From Bauldia litoralis (GTDB lineage Bacteria; Pseudomonadota; Alphaproteobacteria; Rhizobiales; Kaistiaceae): DNA of 45,593 nt. The notes below the pieces were generated by a model, which was given only the letters and a program-made list of their open reading frames with translations, was not told the origin of the DNA and ran no database searches. The stretch covers positions 1 through 45,593 of the forward strand of contig CAMCWB010000028.1 of assembly GCA_945882315.1 (NCBI GenBank), read 5' to 3'. Below are positions 20,682 to 28,260 of the stretch, in pieces (within the stretch, counting starts at the first letter, position 1; each line of letters starts with the position of its first letter). Made by a program: the position numbers and the translations under genes.

Positions 20682-23600
20682 CTATGGGCGGTCCGTTGAG
20701 GACCTTTCGCGCGGCGGCCGGTCGGATGAACGACGCCTAGCGCGCCCTGTCCCAAGCCAATCGCCCATGCCGGCCCAGCCTACGTTTCTGTATGCCCGGT
20801 CGGGCTTGCTCGGAATGTCGGGAGGCCTATTGCCGGACCTCGAATATTCTAGCCACTCGGTTCTCGACCTGAGGTTCAGGGCCCGTGCGAATTTGCGCGC
20901 GTCCTCAAACGACCGATACTCACGGTTCCGGTTGGCAATAGCCCCAGTGCCGAGCCAGTCGCCCATACCGATCCAGCCCGAGTTCTTGAATACTCGCGCT
21001 GGGTTCGCCGGCACGTCCGTTGGTAACCGTCTTGATGTCGCGAAATTCATCCAGTCCGATCCGGATTTCAGGCCAAGGCTTCTTGCGAAATTGCGAGCAT
21101 CCTCGAATGAGCGGTATTCGCGGTTTTGGTTCGCAACAGCTTCTGTGCCGAGCCAGTCTCCAAGGGTAACCCATTGCTCCTTGTACGTTTCCCACGGGGC
21201 TGCTGCCACGTCTGCGGGCCTATTGGGTGACTTCGCGAACTCTCTCCACTCGTCCGCAGTCTTGAGCTTAAGGGTACGCGCGAAGTCGCGGGCTTCTTCA
21301 AAGAGCCTGAATTTGCGATAGCGAGGAGCAATCGTCCCCGTGCCGAGCCAGTCTCCCATGCCAGCCCAGCCCTTCCCCCTGTATGTGCGCTCAGGAGTAC
21401 CCGGAATGTCGTTAGGCAATAATCCCGATTTCTTGAAGTGTCTCCAGTCACTGCCCGACTTCAGGCCAAGGCTTCGAGCAAAGGCTCGGGCGTCCTCGAA
21501 GGGCAGATATTCCCGCAATTGGTCGGCGACCCTGCCCGTTCCGAGCCAATCGCCAGCACCCGCCCAGCCTTTGTCCTTATAAGTGACAGCGGGGTTAAAC
21601 GGTATGTCAGCGGGGCGCTTAGTCGATTTTGCAAACTCGAACCATGCTGTTCTTGATTTGAGGCCGAGGGACCTTGCGAATGCACGTGCTTCCTCAAACG
21701 GCCTCCAGTTCGCTCGCCCTACACGGTCCCAAATCCGCGTCGATATGGCGTCGGCAAATTCGCCAAGCTTCAACTTCATTCCTACCGGCACATCACCAGT
21801 TATCTCGACGATCTTTCCGCTCGACAGGCGACCGTGTCCGACCGCTCTGAACTCCTCGACGATGCGTTCATCCTGCGTCGATAAAGCCGCGATTGTCCGT
21901 GCTATCTGCTTGAATGCAGTTGTCTCGGAGAAGTCCTCAAAGCTCATGTCTCCCGGCACGACGAGCGGAAGCATGATGTAGCCCAGCTTCTTCCCCGTCT
22001 CGGGCGATGTGCGCAATGCTCTCCCCGCAGCCTGAACGGTATCGATGACGCTCTGCTTGGGATCAGCGAACAGAACACAATCGATTGCCGGTATATCAAC
22101 CCCCTCTGTAAGACAGCGGGCGTTGGTCAGAAGCGATCGTTCGTAGCCGACAAAATCTCTCATCAACTGCGCTCGATCCCCGGCACTCTTTCGGCTGGAG
22201 ACGTGAAGATTGATCGAGGGTGGGCCGACGTCGGTCAGGACATTGAGTGCATCCTGTTGTTCCCGAAACCTGTCAGCGGAGCGAATGCTGCGGTGGAACG
22301 AAATCGCATGCTTGATCTTCTGGTTCTTGAAAACGTCCTTTAGGGCAATGCCAGCTGCGACAGACTGAGCTTCAGCTTCGTCCAGATTGTCGGGGTCTAG
22401 GTTGAGAATGCGGTTCTCTTCGATCAACTCCCGAACGCGAGCATCGCTGACCGTCATCGTGATGATCTTGTAGTCGCTGATGACGCCCTGCGCGATTGCC
22501 TCTTTGAAAGTCATCAGGAAGAAGCGTTCGCCGTAGACCTTCTCGTCGTCCATCGAAAGAACGTCATCGTTGTCGCCGCGTAGGACACGCTCTGTCGCGG
22601 TCATGAACATACGCTTCTTGGCAGCGACGTTTTTGTCGAAGAGCAAGGTTGCGAAGCTCTTGCCCTTTGCACCTACGGTCTTGTGGGCCTCGTCCAGGAT
22701 CGCGAGGTCGAAGTGATGGTCTGCCGAACGAGCGGCAGCCGCGAGAACAGGGCTGCTCTGATAGGTGGTGAAAACGATCCTGTGATTTTTGCTGCGCGGT
22801 TTTAGGAAGTCGACGATCTTTTGCTGGCTGGTCGTTGCCGGAACGCCGAGATCGTAGGTACCGCCGACAAACTCGTCCTGCTCCAGTTTCCCGGTGCTTT
22901 CATCGCTGCAAACGCACAGCCAATCTGGAACGATGCCATGGGCGAGGAACTCTCGGGTCCAGTCCTTTAAGCTTTGGCGAACAAGCGAGAGGCTCGGCAC
23001 CGCCACAAGGATGCTCCTAGCGCCGAGAGCCTCAGCGATCCAATATGCGGTGAGGCTTTTGCCGGTCGCGCAGGGCATGATGAGCCGCCCCCGAGAATGT
23101 TTGTCGGCAACGAAGTGCTTCTCGGCTGCCGCGATTGCGTCGCGCTGATGAGGTCTTGGCGTTCTTGGCTCAAGCTTCTTCTCTTCGTGACGACATAAGG
23201 CCCTGATCCTCTCCCAGTCGTCGGCACCAAGTTCGAGCCATCGGTCCAGCCCGATCTCAGTCGTGTCCTTGAGGAGTAAATGCTTGCGGACGGGCTTGCT
23301 GGCGGTGTGAACCACGACAGCCAGCGAAATGCCCTTACACGCCACGAAGCTCAGGTGGCTGAAGGTTGAGAGTTCTTTGTATGTGAGCGGCTTGGTCTGG
23401 TCGCTGCGAAACTTGCTCTGGATGGACCAGTACTCGCCGCTACGGGTTTTGGCGATGAGGTCGATGCCCTCGTCATTTGGAGGGAGGTTGAGACGCCTTC
23501 GCACCTCGTTGGGCAGTTCATGCCGCGCGAGCCAAACATCACTCAGGATCGACTGGTACTCGGGCGTGGTGAGCAGATAGAGTTGGGTGAGGCGTTCAAA

Positions 23601-23729
23601 GACATCACCCTTGAACTTGTTGCTGTCTGCCCCCTCGAACTGCTTCGACGTGAGGCGGTTCCAAAAGGCCGACCAAGACGGGCTATCTGCGATGATGCGG
23701 TCGATGCGGTCGACTTGCGCTACACCCAC
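20682..23729 (-). CDS. Mrr-like nuclease / SF2 helicase with five C-terminal INT_rpt units
   Basis: A 1015-residue multidomain protein. Residues 30-160 look like a PD-(D/E)xK nuclease of the Mrr/type ISP kind: E45, D90 in DEGIDLIAK, and Q104-x-K106 in WSIQSKF. An SF2 (DEAD/DEAH) helicase follows: Walker A CATGKS at 220-225, DEAH at 346-349, TAT at 377-379, and a C-terminal helicase lobe with GVDIPAIDCVLFADP and QAAGRALRTS. Residues 675-995 hold five tandem units of about 66 residues. The first two domains are those of type ISP or type III-like restriction enzymes, but no methyltransferase domain or gene is present. Start is GTG at 23729. Likely a DNA-translocating nuclease in phage defence, by inference only. 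The C-terminal tail is Arg/Ser-rich. Confidence 0.85.
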   Translation of the reverse strand: MGVAQVDRIDRIIADSPSWSAFWNRLTSKQFEGADSNKFKGDVFERLTQLYLLTTPEYQSILSDVWLARHELPNEVRRRLNLPPNDEGIDLIAKTRSGEYWSIQSKFRSDQTKPLTYKELSTFSHLSFVACKGISLAVVVHTASKPVRKHLLLKDTTEIGLDRWLELGADDWERIRALCRHEEKKLEPRTPRPHQRDAIAAAEKHFVADKHSRGRLIMPCATGKSLTAYWIAEALGARSILVAVPSLSLVRQSLKDWTREFLAHGIVPDWLCVCSDESTGKLEQDEFVGGTYDLGVPATTSQQKIVDFLKPRSKNHRIVFTTYQSSPVLAAAARSADHHFDLAILDEAHKTVGAKGKSFATLLFDKNVAAKKRMFMTATERVLRGDNDDVLSMDDEKVYGERFFLMTFKEAIAQGVISDYKIITMTVSDARVRELIEENRILNLDPDNLDEAEAQSVAAGIALKDVFKNQKIKHAISFHRSIRSADRFREQQDALNVLTDVGPPSINLHVSSRKSAGDRAQLMRDFVGYERSLLTNARCLTEGVDIPAIDCVLFADPKQSVIDTVQAAGRALRTSPETGKKLGYIMLPLVVPGDMSFEDFSETTAFKQIARTIAALSTQDERIVEEFRAVGHGRLSSGKIVEITGDVPVGMKLKLGEFADAISTRIWDRVGRANWRPFEEARAFARSLGLKSRTAWFEFAKSTKRPADIPFNPAVTYKDKGWAGAGDWLGTGRVADQLREYLPFEDARAFARSLGLKSGSDWRHFKKSGLLPNDIPGTPERTYRGKGWAGMGDWLGTGTIAPRYRKFRLFEEARDFARTLKLKTADEWREFAKSPNRPADVAAAPWETYKEQWVTLGDWLGTEAVANQNREYRSFEDARNFARSLGLKSGSDWMNFATSRRLPTDVPANPARVFKNSGWIGMGDWLGTGAIANRNREYRSFEDARKFARALNLRSRTEWLEYSRSGNRPPDIPSKPDRAYRNVGWAGMGDWLGTGRARRRSSDRPPRERSSTDRP
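20745..21707 (-). repeat. Five tandem 66-residue 'phage-integrase repeat' units
   Basis: Coding repeat within the nuclease-helicase gene. Each unit has the form F(E/D)(E/D)AR-x-FAR-x-L-x-L-(K/R)-x6-W, then (R/L)P-x-D(I/V), and closes with GW-x-G-x-GDWLGTG. This fits the INT_rpt (phage-integrase repeat unit) family known from integrases and from algal and bacterial multidomain proteins. Units 2 and 4 are most alike in their first half (FARSLGLKSGSDW); unit 3 has lost the Gly of GWxGxGDW. Their role is unknown; DNA binding is likely. Confidence 0.75.
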
Positions 23730-23773
23730 TCGGCATCTCCGTCTGTCGGCGACCGAAAAATATTAGCGTTCTT

Positions 23774-23853
23774 GATTTTTAAAAAATCGTCTGAGGAACT
23801 CAGTCCATATGTCGGCGTGAAATGGCGATCATGACCGCGATTTTTTAAAAATG
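23774..23853. promoter_or_regulatory. Pair of A/T palindromes in divergent promoter region
   Basis: GATTTTTAAAAAATCG (23774-23789) and its reverse complement form CGATTTTTTAAAAATG (23838-23853, last base differing) stand 48 bases apart in the 408-base gap between the nuclease-helicase gene (leftward) and the DUF1330 gene (rightward). Each is nearly self-complementary. They could be operator sites or an UP-type promoter element. The rest of the gap, to 24137, holds no gene I can support. Confidence 0.45.
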
Positions 23854-24137
23854 GGGTGGGGCCACCTCTCCTTATCTATGAGCCGCAATATCGCCCCCCA
23901 CCCAACTTATAGCGGCATTGACGCGGCTGGGTGTAGGCTGATCCTGCGAGCGGGACGCCCTATCCATGGTGAAATAGGTGCGGAGAGGGCTTCAACTTCG
24001 ATGATGGGGAATGGGCCGACCTTGATCAGTCTGTTGCTCCGGTCGCATGCACCCCACAGGCGTTGCGCAACGCTGTTGAGCGCACCAAGATAATTGTGGT
24101 GGCTCGGTCGGGCCCACAGCAACTGGGAGAAGTAGTT

Positions 24138-24428
24138 ATGGCGAAAGCTTATTGGATTGGCTCCTACCGCAAAGTGATGGATCCGCTGAAGCTCGACGCC
24201 TACCGAAAGCTGGCTGGTTCAGCGATTGAAGCGGCGGGTGGGCGCTTCATCGTCCGGGGCTCTCCGGCGAAGACTTATGAAGCTGGACTGGCGGAGAGGG
24301 TAGTGATCATTGAGTTTCCGAGTGTCGAAGCCGCGACTTCGGCCCATGACAGTCTCGCATATCAGGAGGCGCTCAGGGCGCTCGACGGCGGCGCCGAGCG
24401 CGACATCCGCATCGTCGAGGGGCTGTAA
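24138..24428 (+). CDS. DUF1330 domain protein
   Basis: A 96-residue protein of the DUF1330 family, a ferredoxin-like (dimeric alpha-beta barrel) fold. Typical features are the N-terminal KAYWIGSYRKVMDPLKLDAYRKL, the middle GGRFIVRG and ERVVIIEFPSVEAATSAHDSLAYQEALRAL. It is soluble and short, with no signal peptide. Function is not established in the family. The ATG at 24138 is preceded by GGGAGAAGTAGTT; an in-frame upstream start at 24063 lacks a ribosome site. It is the only rightward gene between two leftward blocks in this part of the island, and is likely an independent cargo gene. Confidence 0.85.
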   Translation: MAKAYWIGSYRKVMDPLKLDAYRKLAGSAIEAAGGRFIVRGSPAKTYEAGLAERVVIIEFPSVEAATSAHDSLAYQEALRALDGGAERDIRIVEGL

Positions 24429-24678
24429 CTGGGCCCCCTTCGTCTGGTTCACCAACGCAGCCGTGCGCGGTGTTGTAGGCTATGGGATGGCACCGATCTT
24501 CTTGGGGGCGGCATTCATGCTACCGGCCTCTGCTGACAACTAGTTCTCCATATCTTAGTACCGACCGGCCAACTCCCGCTGCCCTTCCGTAAGCTTGCCC
24601 TCCGTTGCTGGCCACTTGTTCAGCCCACATCTGCGTAACGTCGCAAGAGCGCACCTAAGAAAGGTCAACTAGGGTGTT

Positions 24679-25329
24679 TCAGTCAGGCACCAGCTCTTCC
24701 AGATACGGATCAACCGATCTCATGGAATAATGGTAGCCGATCGGGGCAATGGGCTCTCTTCCCGACCGGTCGAACGCATTATACGACCGACCCCTAACCG
24801 TTTGAAGAATAGTGGTTGCCTCGTTACCGACCAGATGGGCAATAGCATTTTCAATCGCTTCAATTTCGAGTGTGTAAGCCGCGGCTTCGGCTTCCCATTG
24901 GTCTCGCTTTTGCTTTTTCCCCTCCATAGATAAGTAGGCGGTTGTTTGTCTCCTTTCCAACAGGTCCATATAAACGAGCCAATCTTTTTTAATTCGGTCG
25001 CAAATATTAGGGTCATAGCGATGTCTGGCGATAACCTGCTCGTAACAGCCACGCATCACGTTCCAATAGATAAAAGCCTGTTGCCATCTAATTCCATCGG
25101 GCAGGTGGATGTTATCGATCAACCTTTTTTCAAAGGCGACTTGCTTCCTCGCTAGGCTCTCGTCCGAAAGCCTCTTCATCTCCACCGCGGCGAGTTGTCT
25201 AACCAACCGCTCTTCGTTGCGCTTGTTAGCCCAAAAGGCGAGCGCTGCCGCAACCAACCCTAACACTACGAGCAACTCAAACAGGCTCACTTTCCCCCCG
25301 ATCGTGTCCCCCTGCGCGGACTGGAACAT
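24679..25329 (-). CDS. Membrane-anchored coiled-coil protein, last gene of island operon
   Basis: A 216-residue protein not recognised as a known family. A single hydrophobic segment lies at about residues 16-34 (LFELLVVLGLVAAALAFWA), followed by a charged stretch (NKRNEERLVRQLAAVEMKRL) with coiled-coil character and a soluble C-terminal part rich in Trp, Tyr and Arg. With few residues before the helix, either orientation is possible, though the positive charges after it favour a cytoplasmic C-terminus. It is 39 bases downstream of the TPR gene in the same direction and is the last gene of the proposed eight-gene unit. Base use is less GC-rich than the core. Confidence 0.65.
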   Translation of the reverse strand: MFQSAQGDTIGGKVSLFELLVVLGLVAAALAFWANKRNEERLVRQLAAVEMKRLSDESLARKQVAFEKRLIDNIHLPDGIRWQQAFIYWNVMRGCYEQVIARHRYDPNICDRIKKDWLVYMDLLERRQTTAYLSMEGKKQKRDQWEAEAAAYTLEIEAIENAIAHLVGNEATTILQTVRGRSYNAFDRSGREPIAPIGYHYSMRSVDPYLEELVPD

Positions 25330-25368
25330 TCAATCCAACCCGTTCGTCACAGCGAGCGACGCATTGAT

Positions 25369-26277
25369 TTACTGCTGCATGAAATCCTCAGCCTCTTCGG
25401 CGTGCCGATCTGCCTCCTCTTGCTGCCCAACCATCCTGAGGACGGTGCTTCGATTGCCCATGAGGTTCGAGAAGCGGAGATCGGCACCGAGGCGGACACG
25501 TAGAGTGTTGAAGTAGTTTGGGCAGTACATTCTGAGCTTCTTAGTGCCATGCTGTTCGTCGTTCCAATACCAGCCTCGCAAAAAGCCCGTCCGTCGGTCT
25601 CGTTCCGCCATCTTATCAGTTGGCCAAGCAAACTCGTCGATGTTCGCATCCAGGGCCAGTCCCATTGCGGCTCCTAAAGCATATTGCAGCCAAATGTGAT
25701 TGCGGCTTTCGCCATGCGGCAATCGCGGGCTGCTGGCACTGTTCTGCAGCGAGCGAGCGATATTCGCCGCGAGAACCTTGGCGCCCGCATCATAGTTGTG
25801 CAGTGCCTTCTCATATTCGCCCATCAATTTCTGCGTCATCCCGAGCGAATTGTATGCCAGTACAAAGTCGGCATCGAGGTCGAGCGCCTTACGAAGGGCG
25901 TTGATGGCGGACGGTAGGTCGGCGTTCAGTTGATGCGCAATGCCAAGGGCCAAGAGCACGTTTGGACTAGAAGGGTTCAGCTCGTGTGCGCGGGCAAGGG
26001 AGACGCACGCCTTCCCGTAGTTGTTTTCATACCGAAAGCACTGTCCAAGAATGTAGTGGCAGTGCCAGTCGCCCGGAATTTCTCGCGCCGCTCGCATGGC
26101 CAACAGCCCGGCTTGCTGTAGCCTCCCATCTTCAAGCAGCCGTTGTGCCATCTCCGATTGCTTCGACAAGATCACATCTCCCGTATGCGCATGCTCGAAC
26201 CCGTTTGCCGCTGCAACAGACATCGAAAGAGCGAAGAATTTGCAGAAGAGGTGCCGGGTGCTACCCCGCGACACCAA
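25369..26277 (-). CDS. Exported TPR protein
   Basis: A 302-residue protein with tetratricopeptide repeats. The N-terminus (LFCKFFALSMSVAAANG) looks like a signal peptide of about 26 residues. Three to four TPR units follow at about 40-165, for example YILGQCFRYENNYGKACVSLARAHELNPSS and NALRKALDLDADFVLAYNSLGMTQKLMGEYEKALHNYDAG. The C-terminal 130 residues are not a known domain; they contain several Trp and Arg and end in a further helix pair. TPR arrays hold partner proteins, so it may be the scaffold for other products of this operon. The start is TTG at 26277 or GTG at 26274; neither has a strong ribosome site. Confidence 0.75.
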   Translation of the reverse strand: MVSRGSTRHLFCKFFALSMSVAAANGFEHAHTGDVILSKQSEMAQRLLEDGRLQQAGLLAMRAAREIPGDWHCHYILGQCFRYENNYGKACVSLARAHELNPSSPNVLLALGIAHQLNADLPSAINALRKALDLDADFVLAYNSLGMTQKLMGEYEKALHNYDAGAKVLAANIARSLQNSASSPRLPHGESRNHIWLQYALGAAMGLALDANIDEFAWPTDKMAERDRRTGFLRGWYWNDEQHGTKKLRMYCPNYFNTLRVRLGADLRFSNLMGNRSTVLRMVGQQEEADRHAEEAEDFMQQ

Positions 26278-26377
26278 CGGCCACCGGGCATCGGATTTAG
26301 CGCTGGCGCTCTAGCTTTTCGGGGTCGACTTAATCATCCTGCGTGAGCATGGCGAGCGGAGCTCGTCACTAATTTCA

Positions 26378-27070
26378 TCAAGGTGTCGGTCCTTTGTGTT
26401 TGGGATCGAACCTGTCGTTTGCCGCGTGCTTCTGATCGGGCCGGAAGTTCATATCAACGGATGCGCCGCTTGCGGCAAAGGCCATGACATTGGCAGCCAT
26501 CGAAGCGTAACTCGCCCTAACGGACGCGCTGTCCCCGGCCATGGACATGGTCTTGTCGACGCTAATGCCCATGCGGCGACCCTGAGCATATGCATTGATC
26601 GAGAGGCCGAGAAACACAAACTCCCAACCGGCATCAAGCTTAGCTTTGATCAGGGCCGTGAGCTCCGACCATGTGTGCTCGACCGAGCAGTTCTCCTGAC
26701 CATCAGTGAGGATGGCCACGACCACCTTCGTCGGCCTCTCGCAAAAGAGCGGTGCCCGTTTATCGACAGCGCCAGCTTCGAGCGATCTTTCAACCGCGCT
26801 AATTGTCTTCGCTACCGCATCGATTAGCGGTGTCTTTCCTCTCGGGACAAAAGTCGACCTATCAAGCTTCCGCACAAATCTGATCGGCACGTCGTCGTGA
26901 ATGCGATCGATCGAGCGACTATCGAACTGAAGGAAATTAAAGCTGATGTCGTCGGCAACGGAGCTCTGCTGCAACGTCTCGACATACGTATTGAAGCCGT
27001 CGATCGTGTCGGAGCGCACGCGGTTCATTGAACTTGATCGATCGAGCAGAAAGGTAACAAGGGTTTTCAT
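26378..27070 (-). CDS. VWA-domain protein with intact MIDAS
   Basis: A 230-residue cytoplasmic protein that is almost entirely a von Willebrand factor A domain. The metal-ion-dependent adhesion site is complete: D10-x-S12-x-S14 (LLDRSSSM), T80 (RGKTPLIDA) and D123 (LTDGQEN). It resembles phage- and stress-associated VWA proteins (COG4548/TerY-like), which dock partner proteins through the bound Mg2+. There is no signal peptide or membrane helix, unlike its neighbours. It is 100 bases upstream of the TPR gene and 108 bases downstream of a small unknown gene on the same strand. The ATG at 27070 has GAGAGCGATGACCG before it. Confidence 0.85.
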   Translation of the reverse strand: MKTLVTFLLDRSSSMNRVRSDTIDGFNTYVETLQQSSVADDISFNFLQFDSRSIDRIHDDVPIRFVRKLDRSTFVPRGKTPLIDAVAKTISAVERSLEAGAVDKRAPLFCERPTKVVVAILTDGQENCSVEHTWSELTALIKAKLDAGWEFVFLGLSINAYAQGRRMGISVDKTMSMAGDSASVRASYASMAANVMAFAASGASVDMNFRPDQKHAANDRFDPKHKGPTP

Positions 27071-27178
27071 CGGTCATCGCTCTCAGCGTTTTTTCGTCAG
27101 GGGGTGCCCCCGGGGCAAGCCCTTTGAAGGAGGCGGCAAGAACAATCTTTGCCAAGCCTATTCGCCTCGAATGACCGA

Positions 27179-27448
27179 TCATCGCCTTCGCGCCTTTCCT
27201 GTAGCGAGTTGAAGGAGGTTGGCGGTTATTGTCCTGCCAACCTCTTCTGCCTCTTCGAAGGTAATGCGCGACAACCGATCGGATTTCACTAGAACCTGAC
27301 ACCAGGGCGCAATCGCAACCAATGTGACTTCTTCTGTAACGGCCTCAGGTGGCAATCCGAGCTTCTCCAGCGCGTCCTTCATTTCCGACTTAATCTTGCT
27401 CAGTTGCGCCGCCCTTTGCCCGAACGGAGCTGTCGATGCGGAGAGCAT
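27179..27448 (-). CDS. Small acidic-basic protein of unknown function
   Basis: An 89-residue soluble protein starting ATG 27448, two bases after the stop of the Sel1-like gene, which suggests translational coupling. The N-terminal half is helical and Lys/Glu-rich (KIKSEMKDALEKLGLPPEAV), the middle contains VTLVAIAPWCQVLVKSDRLSRITFEEAEEVG, and the end is Arg-rich. I do not recognise a family. Its size and position between two operon genes, with a plausible fold pattern (helix, three strands, helix), make it a likely real gene. A chaperone-like or regulatory part in the operon is possible but not shown. Confidence 0.6.
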   Translation of the reverse strand: MLSASTAPFGQRAAQLSKIKSEMKDALEKLGLPPEAVTEEVTLVAIAPWCQVLVKSDRLSRITFEEAEEVGRTITANLLQLATGKARRR

Positions 27449-27450
27449 CT

Positions 27451-27681
27451 TTAACCGCCCGCCATGCTGGCTTCCCTGCCTGCCCGTTGCTTTGCGCGTG
27501 GGTCACCGGCATCAGCAAGCGGTTGCCAAAGCTGCAGGGCGCTCTGGTAATCCCCCCGTTGGTAGGACCCAACACCATCCTCCCACGGACCGGCGAGTGA
27601 GGGGAAGGTGGTGATGAAAACAAACGCGCAAGCGGCCGCGAACAGACGGGCTAATCCGCGAGAGCAGTGGTGCGTGCTCAT
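27451..27681 (-). CDS. Short exported Sel1/TPR-like protein
   Basis: A 76-residue protein with a signal peptide (LARLFAAACAFVFITTFPSLA, cleaved near 30) followed by the start of a Sel1-like repeat: GPWEDGVGSYQRGDYQSALQLWQPLADAGDPRA. In full-size relatives many such repeats follow, but here the frame ends after KQRAGREASMAGG, so the gene has only one repeat. It may be a truncated gene or a genuinely tiny single-repeat protein. Its ATG overlaps the stop of the gene before it in an ATGA, with AAAGGAAAAGCGGG as ribosome site, and the next gene starts two bases after its own stop. Confidence 0.65.
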   Translation of the reverse strand: MSTHHCSRGLARLFAAACAFVFITTFPSLAGPWEDGVGSYQRGDYQSALQLWQPLADAGDPRAKQRAGREASMAGG

Positions 27682-27884
27682 CCCGCTTTTCCTTTACCCC
27701 GCGCGCGCTCCGTTTTTGATTTCGGCGGCAGCGCTATACCGCTTCCTTGGGGTCGATCCGGCGGAAGCAGAAAACCAATCTTCCTAGGTTTCTCGTTCAT
27801 CTTGGCCAGTTCGCGCTCCTGCCACCCGGGCACGAGGCCGGGGCCAATCCAGCACCGGCCACCGGGATATTCTTTCCAGACCAT
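27678..27884 (-). CDS. Alternative reading: separate 68-residue basic protein
   Basis: If the frame breaks upstream are real, the 3' part could still be made as its own protein. An ATG at 27884 (MVWKEYPGGRCWIGPGLVPG) is preceded by AAGGAGATTGAA, a near-perfect ribosome site at ideal distance. The protein ends in a Pro/Lys/Arg-rich tail (RPQGSGIALPPKSKTERARG). The AAGGAG may be chance, since the same bases encode KEIE in the longer reading. No family is recognised. Its TGA stop overlaps the ATG of the Sel1-like gene. Confidence 0.45.
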   Translation of the reverse strand: MVWKEYPGGRCWIGPGLVPGWQERELAKMNEKPRKIGFLLPPDRPQGSGIALPPKSKTERARGKGKAG

Positions 27885-28260
27885 TTCAATCTCCTTCGAG
27901 ACATGACAAAGCGCGCGCCTTTGCGCGGGCGACTGCATCTCGAAGAAGGGCTGATAACTCGCACGACCCGAATAATTGCCTCTGTTGGCCGCATCCCCTT
28001 GCGGGGACCACCTTGCCCGGGGGGCAGGTTGGCGAGGGCGTCAGCCCTACTCTTGATGCTGGAAAACTTTACTCCGGTTGATGCCGGTGGACAAGTTGTG
28101 TCGCCATCGGTTGGACGGACAGTACAGTACCATTGCTTGAGGTTAAGCGGGTACCCGCCATCCAACACGATGGGGCTGCCATAGGCCAGATTTTCACATC
28201 ACTCGACACCAACGGCCAGCCGCTAAAGAAAAACGCGGGCAGCACGAGAAATCGGGTCAT
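27678..28260 (-). pseudogene. Exported protein gene broken by two single-base losses
   Basis: The ATG at 28260 overlaps the stop of the ClpP-like gene (ATGA) and opens with a clear signal peptide, MTRFLVLPAFFFSGWPLVSS. The frame then turns to nonsense and stops at 28069. If one base is added in the A-run (28191-28194) the reading continues as LAYGSPIVLDGGYPLNLKQW with YCTVRPTDGDTTCPP; adding one more in the C-run (28019-28024) lets it run on as GNYSGRASYQPFFEMQ and KEYPGGRCWIGPGL to the stop at 27678, where it overlaps the next ATG. The repaired product would be about 194 residues with four Cys in the mature part. Both faults are in homopolymers, so sequencing error is as likely as decay. No family recognised. 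Confidence 0.55.

Noticed and set aside
24555-24671. Minus-strand frame ending LNKWPATEGKLTEGQRELAG plus RY
   Set aside because: Protein-like wording and 34 codons, but only a TTG start without a ribosome site; may be a scrap of another gene. Not enough to call.
26937-27302. 121-codon minus-strand frame overlapping the VWA gene start
   Set aside because: Out of frame with two likely genes; no signal for a start and Arg-rich content.
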